A stretch of DNA of 64,000 bases from Lineus longissimus (Eukaryota; Nemertea; Pilidiophora; Heteronemertea; Lineidae): assembly GCF_910592395.1 (NCBI RefSeq), contig NC_088312.1, positions 14,425,292 to 14,489,291 of the forward strand. Direction: 5' to 3'. This document shows positions 46,301-50,641 of the stretch, piece by piece. The notes beneath the pieces were generated by a model. That model did no database searches. It had not been told where the DNA came from and saw only the letters and a list, made by a program, of their open reading frames with translations. The position numbers and the translations under genes were made by a program. Each line of letters starts with the position of its first letter. Position 1 is the first letter of the stretch.

Positions 46301-47368
46301 CTGAATGCGTAGTTCAAAATCATCGCTGCAGTGGTGAATGGGACTCAAAGGATTAAGTTATGCAAATGGTTGGATCTCTTAGTAACAAACCATTAAGTTA
46401 ATCATTTTTCCACGATTTAGATTTCATTTCCTGACCCCTGATAATGAAATTTAAATGCTTATGTGAAAATTTCCCATTGACAGTTTCTTCTGCATTGTAA
46501 TGGTGTTTTTTTCAATTAGCAGCAATCAGTAGATAAACGCCCTGCAAACGACAAACTTTGTCACTACGACTGAATGCTATGATGAGCCAGAAAAAACATT
46601 CCTTCGAATTTGGGTTAAACAGGTATTTGCTTGGTTTGATATTAATTGTAAGTCAGAGCGATCGCTGATTCTTGTTGCAGGTCACTGTGATGACCTATGT
46701 AAACAAGAGATTATTTGTCGCAAGTGCTCATGATTGCAGGTTGCAGCGATGAAAATCTCTCATTTGAGGGGCGTTTTAGGTCACATAATATGGACCAATA
46801 AACAAAGACCAACGATCGGAGTGACAGAAAATATCCTTTGTGTGAATAGTCAAGTCCCTTCAGCAGAGTCATAGTGAAAGTATGAATGTTGCAGCTGGCT
46901 TTTTAACTTTATCACTGCCCAAAATTTGGACATTTTGGATTCACCACCTAGTTTCAATAAAACAGCAGTAATAAAGTAGGGGCATATTGGGATTATTTTC
47001 TAAATTTTTTAAAAGAGTGGTATTTTTGGTCAATTTTTCGCCCAAAATGAGGAGTAGCAGACCCCACCCCATCCTCTAGGCCGATAATTTTTTTCAATTT
47101 GAACACCCCAGGCCAGAGAAATCATATAAAACACATTAGAGTAGCATGAAGACATCAGGTGTTGCCACGAGGAACTAAAATTACCTTTAAATTTAGGTCG
47201 TACTTAGGTCCTACAATCATGTACGATCTTGGCAGTGAAAGAGTTAAGTATTCTTTGTGACTCCACAACTGAAAGGATGATTATGATGCTTAGAATACAA
47301 GGCATTTAATGTTTCTTACCATTTCTTTTTTCACTGTCAGCAGGCTTCATCTGTATAGGATGTGTCAT
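4143..47368 (-). CDS. CELF1/2-like: CELF1/2-type RNA-binding protein gene, 14 exons, 5' end incomplete
   Basis: Overall span of the coding exons listed below, read right to left. CELF proteins bind GU-rich RNA. They control alternative splicing in the nucleus, and decay, deadenylation and translation of mRNA in the cytoplasm. The joined exons give 496 residues: the RRM1 end ([12 protein letters not shown]), RRM2 (RNP2 KLFVGM, RNP1 GCAFVTF), a linker of roughly 300 residues rich in Leu, Ala, Ser, Asn and Gln, and RRM3 (RNP2 [11 protein letters not shown]1 KCFGFVSYD) with the C-terminus KNDSKPY-stop. All introns are GT-AG and all phases match. The order and wording of the conserved blocks fit the CELF1/2 branch rather than CELF3-6 (recalled family knowledge, not a search). 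The linker seems longer than in vertebrate CELF1/2, which I recall as about 200 residues. The N-terminus and RRM1 core are not in the exons I found, so the start is unknown. Confidence 0.95.
4271..5243 (-). other. CELF last intron
   Basis: GT-AG intron between the two RRM3 exons. It contains a GU-rich stretch in the transcript (minus strand of 4975-4995, TGGTTGTTTGTGTTTTTGTT) of the kind CELF proteins bind, and a TACATGTACATGTA palindrome near 4727. Nothing else stands out. Confidence 0.6.
5244..5387 (-). CDS. CELF exon m: RRM3 first part
   Basis: 144 nt, phase 1 to 1. Encodes [36 protein letters not shown] and [14 protein letters not shown]2 is NLFIYHLP; the block is almost word for word CELF RRM3, with SDYDL where vertebrates have GDQDL and TKLSK for TNLSK. 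The acceptor is GTTTCTTTCAG and the donor is GTAAGT. Vertebrate RRM3 exons are similar in extent. Confidence 0.97.
5388..6826 (-). other. CELF intron with minisatellite
   Basis: GT-AG intron. Its right-hand acceptor side lies next to the 42-bp minisatellite at 5441-5840. The remainder is AT-rich with no recognisable gene. Confidence 0.6.
5441..5840 (+). repeat. 42-bp-unit minisatellite
   Basis: About eight to nine tandem units built on AGAACAACATGGTGTTATTC followed by ATAGAATGGAGAATGAAGCC. Most units are 42 nt; outer units are diverged and of variable length. Because 42 is a multiple of three, both strands stay open in several frames (up to about 147 codons), giving repetitive pseudo-proteins such as [14 protein letters not shown]. 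It begins about 50 bp from the RRM3 exon acceptor. I read it as non-coding. Confidence 0.9.
6827..6922 (-). CDS. CELF exon l: linker before RRM3, NAGNAG acceptor
   Basis: 96 nt (93 with the second AG), phase 1 to 1. Encodes [20 protein letters not shown] then [11 protein letters not shown], which leads directly into [13 protein letters not shown] of RRM3, as AGSQKEGPEGANLF does in vertebrates. The acceptor region TTCTTTTCAGCAG offers two AGs 3 nt apart, toggling one alanine. The donor is GTTAGT. Confidence 0.88.
6923..8384 (-). other. CELF intron, nothing specific
   Basis: GT-AG intron between exons k and l. A G-rich run on the plus strand near 7267 and AT-rich sequence; no transposon end, RNA gene or reading frame that I can support. 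Confidence 0.5.
8385..8585 (-). CDS. CELF exon k: linker with MEALYSG motif
   Basis: 201 nt, phase 1 to 1, the longest linker exon. Encodes an Asn/Ser/Gly/Leu-rich stretch ([20 protein letters not shown]) ending [20 protein letters not shown]. The [10 protein letters not shown] motif matches TMEALTQAYSGIQQYAAA of vertebrate CELF1/2, a strong subfamily marker. The acceptor is TCTCTCTCTAG and the donor is GTAATT. Confidence 0.93.
8586..10698 (-). other. CELF intron
   Basis: GT-AG intron between exons j and k. A short segment (about 40 bp, GTACCAGATGGTTAGCATGG-like) near 7978 in the next intron recurs near 8725, so this stretch holds part of an interspersed repeat. No gene was seen. Confidence 0.5.
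10699..10773 (-). CDS. Probable CELF cassette exon j: linker
   Basis: 75 nt, phase 1 to 1. Encodes [20 protein letters not shown] then LSGS, more charged than the neighbouring linker exons. The acceptor TGCTGTCTTTGTTTTTAAG has a good pyrimidine tract; the donor is GTACAT. Only one of the three frames is open, and it is the one demanded by both neighbours. No vertebrate counterpart is remembered, so this is a prime candidate for alternative inclusion. Confidence 0.75.
11877..12178. mobile_element. Short element with tandem-repeat core and small inverted ends
   Basis: Three direct copies of a 74-82 bp unit (GCAAACGTAATGGTGGATTG to GTAATGTTTCCTG) start at about 11914, 11996 and 12073. They are bracketed by inverted AATATCACACTT (11879-11890) and AAGTGTGATATT (12164-12175). 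Inverted ends around a minisatellite core resemble the non-autonomous elements common in invertebrates. The assignment to a superfamily is open. Confidence 0.6.
12678..13066. repeat. Tandem duplication of about 190 bp
   Basis: Two direct, diverged copies. Both carry TTCACACA...ACAATTGGATG near the start, AGACAGGCAAAAATCCTCAA in the middle (12759 and 12957) and GCTnAGCATTTAGC at the end. The copies abut near 12872. Nothing coding is recognised; a 90-codon plus-strand frame over the second copy is chance. Confidence 0.75.
14087..14194 (-). CDS. CELF exon i: linker, NAGNAG acceptor
   Basis: 108 nt (105 if the second AG is used), phase 1 to 1. Encodes [20 protein letters not shown] then [16 protein letters not shown]. 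The intron ends TTTTCCAGCAG, so acceptor choice adds or drops one alanine. The donor is GTAAGT, a consensus match. [13 protein letters not shown] corresponds to the MQLQNLAALAAA type of block in the family. Confidence 0.9.
14489..14650. mobile_element. pogo/Tigger-like MITE, copy 1
   Basis: 162 bp bounded by TACAGTGGAACCTCCCTTAG and GAGAGGTTCTACTGTA, which are inverted copies of each other with TA at the outer edge. The inside is built from repeats of ACCTCTCTATnnAGGACA. The CAGTnGAACCTC ends and TA target match pogo/Tigger-type transposons (family knowledge). Three more copies are in this window. Confidence 0.8.
15372..15576. mobile_element. mariner-like MITE
   Basis: About 205 bp with ends TACAGTCCAAATCACAATT and AATTGTGATTTGGACAGTA: a 17-19 bp nearly perfect inverted repeat flanked by TA. 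CAGT ends with a TA duplication are typical of Tc1/mariner-type elements. The inside includes a (GA)n tract and CGCAnnT-rich sequence. No transposase. Confidence 0.8.
16183..16244 (-). other. Candidate frame-shifting (poison-type) exon
   Basis: 62 nt between a good acceptor (TTTGTCTCTTTAG) and donor (GTGAGC). Entered in phase 1 from exon h it is fully open ([20 protein letters not shown]) but leaves in phase 0, and the next exon then reads to a stop within six codons. If used, it would trigger nonsense-mediated decay, a common form of self-control in splicing regulators. It could equally be chance. Confidence 0.25.
17746..17758 (+). repeat. C13 homopolymer
   Basis: 13 C on the plus strand, about 135 bp downstream (transcript sense) of exon h's donor; a G-run in the pre-mRNA that could influence that splice site. 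Confidence 0.9.
17893..17967 (-). CDS. CELF exon h: linker
   Basis: 75 nt, phase 1 to 1. Encodes [20 protein letters not shown] then ANNP. A leucine-rich heptad-like pattern (L..LQ.LQ.LQGLA) recalls the LGALQTLAGATAGL region of CELF1. The acceptor is TTCTCTTTTTTAG and the donor is GTGGGT. It is an in-frame cassette by length. Confidence 0.88.
18449..19364. mobile_element. 0.9-kb non-autonomous DNA transposon with 25-30 bp inverted ends
   Basis: The left end TATGAGGGGTTCAGGCGCAA (continuing AACCCAGTAA) and the right end TTGCGCCTGAACCCCTCATA are inverted copies with one mismatch over about 28 bp. Both can be read as flanked by TA. Subterminal motifs of the form CAAAACCnnGTAAGTCCA recur at the left end (about 18470, 18662, 18700, 18727) and in inverted form at the right (about 19150, 19190, 19240, 19335). 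They look like transposase-binding arrays. No transposase frame. Confidence 0.75.
19538..19688. mobile_element. pogo/Tigger-like MITE, copy 2
   Basis: 151 bp, from TACAGTGGCACCTCCC to GAGAGGTTCTACTGTA. Same orientation and internal GGACAnnCTCTCTATTA motif as the copy at 14489, diverged in the middle. Confidence 0.78.
20614..20625 (+). repeat. C12 homopolymer
   Basis: Run of 12 C on the plus strand (G-run in the CELF transcript) inside the exon g-h intron. A TTACG just to its left is not a usable splice site. Confidence 0.9.
21030..21420 (+). repeat. Variable-unit minisatellite
   Basis: About eight units of 40-62 bp built on TTTCTATCAGATGATGCACT followed by CTTATGGGGGAA and a variable AT-rich tail. 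Unit length varies mainly in the tail. Plus-strand frames over it are repeat artefacts. Confidence 0.85.
22768..22920. mobile_element. pogo/Tigger-like MITE, 3'-truncated copy
   Basis: Begins TATAGTGGAACCTCTCTTAG and follows the other copies through GACACTAGTTTTGGTCC and CTTGTCAGTCCCC. The terminal GAGAGGTTCTACTGTA is lost. Confidence 0.7.
24499..25256. mobile_element. Harbinger-type MITE with 43-bp inverted ends and TTA duplication
   Basis: The ends beginning TGCAAGTATCAATGCGTATC are perfectly inverted for about 43 bp (24502-24543 and 25212-25253), including a C7/G7 run. They are flanked on both sides by TTA (24499-24501, 25254-25256). A 3-bp TTA/TAA duplication is the PIF/Harbinger hallmark. 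The inside is CpG- and GC-richer than the intron and repeats GTCGTAATCTTG-like motifs near its left end. No transposase is present. The intact ends suggest a fairly recent insertion. Confidence 0.8.
25567..25735 (+). repeat. 28-bp minisatellite
   Basis: Six units of about 25-33 bp based on ATATCTTGAACAGCACATGT followed by GTAATGAC. Confidence 0.85.
25829..26024 (+). repeat. Degenerate GCAGGTTGCAGCGAT-type interspersed repeat
   Basis: Rich in inverted TGnGATnACAnnTG/TCGCAG motifs and ending CGCAGCGATAAAATTTGCTC. Similar stretches at 13890-14040, 16684-16830, 23965-24130 and 46610-46776 share AnGCAGGTTGCAGCGATnA and a tail close to ATCTCTCATTTGTGGG. Family unknown. Confidence 0.45.
26301..26402 (-). 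CDS. CELF exon g: linker
   Basis: 102 nt, phase 1 to 1. Encodes [20 protein letters not shown] then a Ser/Thr/Pro-rich tail ending ASVTP. The acceptor is TGTGTTCAG and the donor is GTACAG. The frame runs open well past both splice sites, but only this part has linker-like composition and fits the neighbouring phases. No strong one-to-one match to a vertebrate exon is remembered. Confidence 0.85.
26475..26697. mobile_element. Possible piggyBac-type MITE
   Basis: Starts TTTAACCCTTTCAGGATC and ends GTCCTGAAGGGTGAT; CCCTTTCAGGA is inverted against TCCTGAAGGG. TTAACCCTTT-type ends are typical of piggyBac-derived MITEs, but the right flank lacks a clean TTAA. It lies 73 bp from the exon g acceptor. 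Confidence 0.45.
28995..29213. mobile_element. MITE with 35-40 bp inverted ends, copy 1
   Basis: The left end TAAGGGTTGACCAAAGGCAC continues CACCATTTTGGC; the right end has GCCAAAATGGTGGTATCTTT. The inside ATCAGAACTCTTTC and GGTTTTAAATGGGCATCCAC matches the copy at 53475-53688 in the same orientation. Confidence 0.8.
29334..29442 (-). CDS. Candidate alternative exon, phase-compatible with CELF
   Basis: 109 nt with acceptor TCAGCATTCCAG and donor GTAAAAG. Only one frame is open. It begins ATG and reads [20 protein letters not shown] then [16 protein letters not shown], a proline- and charge-containing sequence unlike translated intron. It enters in phase 0 and leaves in phase 1, like exon e (31170-31257). 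It could therefore replace exons e and f in frame (exon d to here to exon g), or act as an alternative first coding exon joined to exon g. Inserted after exon f it would hit a stop at once. It is not recognised as part of known CELF proteins; it may also belong to a nested gene or be chance. Confidence 0.35.
30555..30626 (-). CDS. CELF exon f: linker
   Basis: 72 nt, phase 1 to 1, so skippable in frame. Encodes [20 protein letters not shown] then NNP. It resembles the MQLQNLAALAAAASAAQNT block of CELF1. The acceptor is CTTCTGTTGCAG and the donor is GTAATC. Its GC-rich alanine codons stand out from the AT-rich intron around it. Confidence 0.9.
30627..31169 (-). other. Short CELF intron filled by a MITE
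   Basis: 543-bp GT-AG intron between exons e and f, nearly half of it the pogo-like MITE at 30698-30940. Near 31045-31085 a short tRNA-like B-box (GATTCAAACCAGGACC) is seen, too little to call a SINE. Confidence 0.6.
30698..30940. mobile_element. pogo/Tigger-like MITE, copy with internal duplication
   Basis: 243 bp with intact ends TACAGTGGAACCTTTC and GAGAGGTTCTACTGTA. Its middle is longer than in the other copies because the segment around GGACAGCACTTGTCAGTCC is present twice. It lies 72 bp upstream of linker exon f (transcript sense). Confidence 0.8.
31170..31257 (-). CDS. CELF exon e: linker
   Basis: 88 nt, phase 0 in and 1 out. Encodes [19 protein letters not shown] followed by a Cys-containing stretch ending MQLQP. 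It corresponds to the LLQQTASSGNLNTLSSL block of vertebrate CELF1. The acceptor is TATTTCCAG and the donor is GTGAAC, a weaker donor than its neighbours. A long (TC)n tract starts about 50 bp upstream of the acceptor. Confidence 0.88.
31258..31648 (-). other. Short CELF intron with TC microsatellite
   Basis: 391-bp intron between exons d and e. It contains (TC)n at 31309-31360, which is (GA)n in the transcript. Confidence 0.7.
31309..31360 (+). repeat. (TC)26 microsatellite
   Basis: 52 bp of perfect TC dinucleotide, 52 bp upstream (transcript sense) of the exon e acceptor. Being GA-rich in the RNA, it does not serve as the pyrimidine tract. Likely length-polymorphic. Confidence 0.95.
31649..31792 (-). 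CDS. CELF exon d: end of RRM2 and start of linker
   Basis: 144 nt, phase 0 to 0. Begins [18 protein letters not shown], the last RRM2 strand plus the ADTQKDKE signature shared by CELF1/2 proteins. It then continues into the linker and ends ALCPQYLN, which matches the LGPQYLAL stretch of vertebrate CELF1. The acceptor is TTTTCCAG and the donor is GTAAGT. The phase-0 exit allows joining to exon e or, in principle, to the candidate exon at 29334-29442. Confidence 0.94.
31949..32061. repeat. Imperfect inverted repeat
   Basis: AATGGATGATATTTATAAAA...CAATGCTTTTACTTTAAAG on the left is mirrored by TAGTAAAAGCATTTACAAG and TCTTTATAAATATTAGTCAA on the right. About 50-bp arms with several mismatches; probably a decayed MITE or fold-back. 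Confidence 0.6.
32207..32388. mobile_element. MITE with GTGACC inverted ends, copy 1
   Basis: Begins GTGTGACCAATCACAGCAAA and ends TTTTGTTGCGACTGGTCCC. Shares GGTTGAGnCnGACTGGTTGT, ATCAATTTCTTCCATTA and CTCCTGGTGTCATT with the copy at 51418-51630. Confidence 0.75.
32581..32660 (-). CDS. CELF exon c: RNP1 of RRM2
   Basis: 80 nt, phase 1 in, phase 0 out. Encodes [20 protein letters not shown] then HHSQTMD. GCAFVTF is the RNP1 octamer region; the AQ-AIKAMH helix and QTM turn are hallmarks of CELF RRM2. The acceptor is GTCTTTACAG and the donor is GTAAGT. Confidence 0.95.
33282..33815 (+). repeat. Direct duplication, two units of about 200 bp
   Basis: 33282-33500 and 33596-33815 share CCAAnTGCTGGCAATC, TGATTATnATCATTCAATCT, TGATCAGGCCTGTCTC and GATCCCnGCCCCT in the same order. 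Diverged. Not coding. Confidence 0.7.
35628..36145 (+). mobile_element. CR1/L2-like LINE, 3' end, decayed
   Basis: Translated fragments read [61 protein letters not shown] and [11 protein letters not shown]. This is the classic C-terminal region of CR1/L2-type reverse transcriptases (LDYCNSLLYGLP, ITPVLRDLHWLPV, APxLWNSLP, FKSxLKTxLF). An in-frame stop at 35713, a frameshift near 35795 and another stop near 35820 break it. The end GCGCTTTATGCATATGTATTATTATTATC is the usual 3' tail of such elements with an (ATT)n repeat. Opposite strand to CELF. Confidence 0.85.
36298..36823 (+). mobile_element. 5'-truncated RNase H LINE with 13-bp target-site duplications
   Basis: The insert 36311-36810 is flanked by identical ATGACCAACGGAC copies (36298-36310 and 36811-36823). 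It carries an open frame to TAG at 36774-36776. The frame has [17 protein letters not shown], the C-terminal RNase H signature of I-superfamily LINEs, then CQCQ-11[10 protein letters not shown], the downstream Cys/His knuckle. It ends in a (GAA)n tail. Duplications, 5' truncation and a simple-repeat tail are what target-primed reverse transcription leaves. Confidence 0.9.
36309..36776 (+). pseudogene. RNase H/Cys-knuckle C-terminus of LINE ORF2, fragment
   Basis: 155 codons open to the stop, starting inside the RNase H domain. The conserved H-GxxGNExAD-LAK motif (residues 5-18) supplies the last catalytic Asp. A CxC...HxxxxC knuckle follows near residues 105-120. The lack of stops or frameshifts suggests the copy is young, but it is only the end of ORF2 and cannot act alone. 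Confidence 0.85.
37802..37930 (-). CDS. CELF exon b: first part of RRM2
   Basis: 129 nt, phase 1 to 1. Encodes [15 protein letters not shown], then [18 protein letters not shown] and [13 protein letters not shown]2 is KLFVGM; the alpha-1 helix and beta-2/beta-3 loop follow as in CELF RRM2. The acceptor is CATTCCAG and the donor is GTGAGT. The acceptor and the first 30 bases of the exon are the first unit of a decayed tandem array that continues upstream in the intron to about 38190. Confidence 0.95.
37911..38190 (-). repeat. Tandem array made from the RRM2 exon acceptor and first codons
   Basis: Five units of 57-78 bp, with the shared GTTTA anchor at 37916, 37979, 38041, 38098 and 38176. Each holds a version of CATTCCAG plus TTGAGGAGCGTAAACTATTT and GTTGGTATGnTTGC. 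The first unit is the live acceptor and the codons for [12 protein letters not shown]. The third keeps an intact CCAG acceptor, but reads into a stop after 13 codons; the others have lost the AG or the frame. Confidence 0.85.
39529..39631 (+). repeat. 57-bp tandem duplication
   Basis: ACCGAGGTCAACCAAATTTT...CATCAGCAACATC occurs at 39529 and again at 39586 with 45 identical bases. Recent slippage or duplication. Confidence 0.92.
41613..42200 (+). repeat. 125-bp-unit satellite
   Basis: Five units starting at about 41633, 41759, 41886, 42009 and 42134, each with GGATGGATAGACACACTAGG, GAGGAGGGATGCC and GGTGGAATCACTCATGGGAG. Minus-strand frames across it (up to 84 codons) repeat LLPSVxIHPxW and are artefacts of the repeat. 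Confidence 0.9.
43136..43156 (+). repeat. C21 homopolymer
   Basis: 21 C on the plus strand, so G21 in the CELF transcript. The longest of six C-runs of at least 12 in this window, all in the same orientation. Confidence 0.92.
43602..43665. repeat. Perfect 31-bp-arm palindrome
   Basis: CATGTTTTTCTGTTAACTAT continuing CATGGCATATT, then AA, then its exact reverse complement. 64 bp in all with no mismatch and a 2-nt spacer. Flanks are not inverted. It lies mid-intron; no coding role. Confidence 0.97.
44330..44705 (+). repeat. 60-bp-unit minisatellite
   Basis: Six units of 60-61 bp: CAGCAAAAGCACTATCnGGA, TCCTnAGGACGGTTGACATG, CCCTTTGAAnnAAACTTTnG. Frames on both strands are repeat artefacts. Confidence 0.9.
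46610..46776 (+). repeat. Degenerate GCAGGTTGCAGCGAT-type interspersed repeat
   Basis: Clearest copy of the family noted at 25829: contains TTGCAGGTCACTGTGATGAC and ends GCAGGTTGCAGCGATGAAAA before a CTCTCATTTGAGGGG tail. Confidence 0.45.
46903..47247 (-). mobile_element. piggyBac-type MITE (TTAA), copy 1
   Basis: 345 bp with TTAACTTTATCACTGCC at the left and GGCAGTGAAAGAGTTAA at the right: inverted ends beginning with the TTAA target. The inside (CAATAAAACAGCAGTAATAA, GGCATATTGGGATTATTTTC) is the reverse complement of the copy at 52264-52730. TTAA target plus CYCTTT-type ends suggests piggyBac. It ends 72 bp from the donor of exon a. Confidence 0.78.
47320..47368 (-). CDS. CELF exon a: end of RRM1
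   Basis: 49 nt, phase 0 in and phase 1 out. Encodes [16 protein letters not shown], the last beta strand of RRM1 and the short RRM1-RRM2 linker; vertebrate CELF1 has [15 protein letters not shown] here. The acceptor is TTTTTGTAG before ATG and the donor is GTAAGA. The initial ATG is an internal methionine at an exon boundary, not a start codon. A TTAA-bounded MITE ends 72 bp downstream of the donor. Skipping this 49-nt exon would shift the frame. Confidence 0.93.
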
Positions 47369-48379
47369 CTACAAAAAGAAGAAGAGATAGAGGTAAGTAA
47401 AGAGGGTTTACAAGGAACAATGGTATGACAATAAGATAAGTTTAGCAAGGTAGTGCTGACCATTGAATTAATGCTCCTAAAGTAAGACGGTTACATGACT
47501 TTTAGTTCAGTAGAAGGCAACGAAATACATTTTGAGATAGATTTGTAGTCACTGATGTAACTTGCAATATAGTGTAACAGGGTCAAAGTTGTTCACCATG
47601 GACCACTCTTGCTACCACAAACAAAAATACTGAAGAACAGAAATATGCAAATGCCTTCAACAGCCCAAACTAACATTTTGGTAAACTCATGTCACTTGCA
47701 TTTTTAAATTTTTCAGAGAAGCAAGCTGTCTAGAAATTTTATTGTCCATTGGTATCCCCAAGCCTAAATTTATTGTACATTGTAAATTCAAAATAGACAG
47801 CAGGAACCTAATTAGAGAAGAAATACAGGTGTAAATTGTAACCCTTAGTCTAATATTTCAGGTGGATGTGCTATTTTCTTTTGCTGCATCTCCACATGAT
47901 CATGTTGTTGTTGTGACCGCATACCGAAGTAACGATAGCTTCAGTGTTGTTATTAAGCTCTTACTAATATTGATAGAGAGGAAAAGCGAAGAGAGGCAAC
48001 GACATTAAGAGTTTCATTTCCAACATCTTGTCAGACAAAATGTCAGGTATGGTACTCTGGCGGTCCACCTTAAGTTGACATGTTTATACATGACATTGTA
48101 CATTAGCGACAGTGTGGTTCAGGCAAACTAGGAATAACCTGGAACCAGAACATCAACACTGGTGAATGAAATGCATATGCCAGGTTCAACCAAGTGTAGC
48201 TGTGAGTGTTAATGTGAATATGTACTCTAAGGTAATCTCAATAAAACATTTGCTGGGATTTCTGGCCATAGTTAAAAAGGAGAGGTGTTGGTGGCACGCA
48301 CCGAGCGTCACCAAAAAATGTTTTTATCAATATTTTGTCTGATTTTCAAACTGATTGAGGACAAAAGAGGAATTTTTCA

Positions 48380-48394
48380 CCCCCCCCCCCCCCC
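48380..48394 (+). repeat. C15 homopolymer
   Basis: 15 C on the plus strand followed by ACCCAG; G-run in the CELF transcript. Confidence 0.9.
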
Positions 48395-48933
48395 ACCCAG
48401 ACCAAAAAGCTAGCTTCATACCTGGATATTTGAAGGCTATTAGAAGAATGATTTCAATAGTTGCTCACTTGTTGGCCTCAGGACACACCATCAAAAATAT
48501 CCCAACCCCTCTCCCCGCTCAAACAATCTGCATCATGCATTTGTCAGATAATATTTAGCCGGTTTTGGTCATATCTGTTTCACATAGGCCTATTACATGT
48601 AAGATAGGTCTTTCCTACAACTGTCCCTCAACTGGCTAAATAACGTCAACACTAAGTATTATGCAGCAGGTTTAACAGAGAAAATTCTAGATTCAAAGAT
48701 TTTCTTCTGTCAGAATTCTCTACAGAGTAGCTGGATCCATCTTTTAGAGTACATCTTTTTGTGTGATCACATTAATGTAATCAGGTGAGCTCCCGAATAG
48801 TCCACATATCTCCGAAGCTAATGGCAACAAGCCGATGGAATTGCAATCAGGGCATCTTGATCTACACGGCTTAGACACTGATACCGATACAGTATGCTCA
48901 TCCAAACGAGGTACATCCATTAGACATATAGCC

Positions 48934-49149
48934 AAACTCCTAGAAATAAAGGTTTTATAGCTTATGAAATATCTTTAAAGGTTTTCCGACAGACAGCAAT
49001 ACGCACCCTGTATAGGTTGTTTTGTAATATGAAATTGATTTTTAAGATGGCTTTTTCACTCCACTGAAAAACCTCGCTTGAGTGCGTATGTAGGACAAAA
49101 ACCATTAAAGGTTTTTCAGCAGCTCAAAAAGCTTTATTTCTAAGAGTGC
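48934..49149. mobile_element. MITE with ACTCnTAGAAATAAAG ends
   Basis: Left AAACTCCTAGAAATAAAGG and right GCTTTATTTCTAAGAGTGC are inverted over about 20 bp. The inside has several AAAGGTTTTTC/GAAAAACC motifs in both orientations. A related end (ACACTCTTAGAAAAAAAG) lies at 56671. Confidence 0.7.
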
Positions 49150-49236
49150 ATTGCACATATTTTGTTCCCGAGTGAACTACAAGTTCCTTAAAAAGCACGG
49201 CCTGGAATTTACAGGAGAGAGAACCTATAAAAACTC

Positions 49237-49488
49237 TTAAAGGTCAGGTTTCATTCACATAAACTGTCTACATTTACTTGTGACCCCATGGTTATTAGAA
49301 AGAAACTGGCAATATTGCATTAAATATTGCAGGCCCTAGAGCATTGAAATCTGGCATTTACATTTATTCTTTCAATATACGCAGCAGCATTGTTGATATC
49401 TTTATTCAGTTAAGTATAAATCAAGATTACAAATTCTTGAATTCATGTTCACATTTCAAATTTCGAATTAAACAAACCTGACCTTTAA
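49237..49488. mobile_element. TTAA-bounded MITE
   Basis: 252 bp bounded by TTAAAGGTCAGGTTT and its perfect inverse AAACCTGACCTTTAA (15 bp). The outer TTAA could be the target duplication of a piggyBac- or Kolobok-type element. It lies 87 bp right of the MITE at 48934-49149. Confidence 0.75.
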
Positions 49489-50628
49489 CACACACAGCTT
49501 AGGATTTCACACCATAAAGATTTTTAAATTGTGTGATTAAAATTACACAATACTTTATTCATCATGTTCCCTATAATCGTTTGTTTCTTTTGTCAGAAGG
49601 GAAGCCAACCAGAGGCTGCCTTGTGAACAAGCAAAAGAAATTTTAAACATCCATTTAGAGAACCTTCAGTTAATGAGGAACCTGCACAACAAAACCTGCT
49701 AATAGGAGGCTCTGTAGGCAAGTGGACCATGGTTCTAATGAGAAACCCATTTGCCGGGTCAATGAATATTGAATATTTCATTCCTTAACTACTTTACATG
49801 GGGAAATAGCACCAAAAATGTTGTTTTATTGGTCCTTAATTCTATTTTGAAGAGTTTTAGGGAGAAAATCAACAAAACTTAATTTTAATGGAAAATGCAC
49901 TGGAAGTGTACCTTTTAGTACAGGTGCTGCCATCTGGATTTTTGGTTCTGCAGGTTCCTCATTGCTGTCAGTAAATTTGACAGAACGTCTACTCAATGGC
50001 TTTTTTATAGAGCATCACGAGCAAACAAGATAGTATCTGAAGCCAAGTTTGCCAACAAGATACCATCTAAAGTGAGTTAATGGCACTGAAAAAAATTGCC
50101 ATTTATGGATTGTAAAAGACTAGCACGGGAACCAAATAAGACAGCATGCAAGCCCTGTCCGCATAAACGACTTACATCCAACAATGATTACTCTCAGTAA
50201 GACGATCACACTTCTCAGCATCTTACTTGGAATGAGTCAAATGGTTCCCATGGTTACCATAATGCTACTCCCCCACACAACAGCAGGTGGCTATCACGTT
50301 GGAAACCCTCTATGGTAGGAAGGAGAAACGACAAGGAGGTGTTGCTATAAACACCGAAGTTTTTTGTGCCTTAGGCAACAAACTTAACAGAGATTTTGGT
50401 CAATCTTATTGAACATGAAAATAATTGAAGAGAACATTCCTGCTATAGTCCTATAAATGTATACTTGCAATTAAACTATTCCATCATTGATGGTAGTCCT
50501 GTGAAACCTTTGAAAGTGTGCACATTCAAGCAAATATCTAGACCAAGATATTCGATAACAACAAGTGTTGGCCAGGGGCTTGGTATGAATATCAGAATAT
50601 CAAGCAAACTGCCAAACACCAGGGGAGG

Positions 50629-50641
50629 CCCCCCCCCCCCC
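50629..50641 (+). repeat. C13 run
   Basis: 13 C on the plus strand followed by ACCCCATCCCATCCC. Same strand bias as the other C-runs. Confidence 0.9.

Larger units (their letters stand above)
37931..47319 (-). other. Large CELF intron between RRM1 and RRM2
   Basis: 9.4 kb. It contains the decayed exon-start array (37911-38190), a 57-bp duplication (39529-39631), minisatellites (41613-42200, 44330-44705), a C21 run (43136-43156), a perfect palindrome (43602-43665), a degenerate repeat (46610-46776) and a TTAA MITE (46903-47247). A 128-codon minus frame at 40350-40736 has no recognisable domain. Confidence 0.65.
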
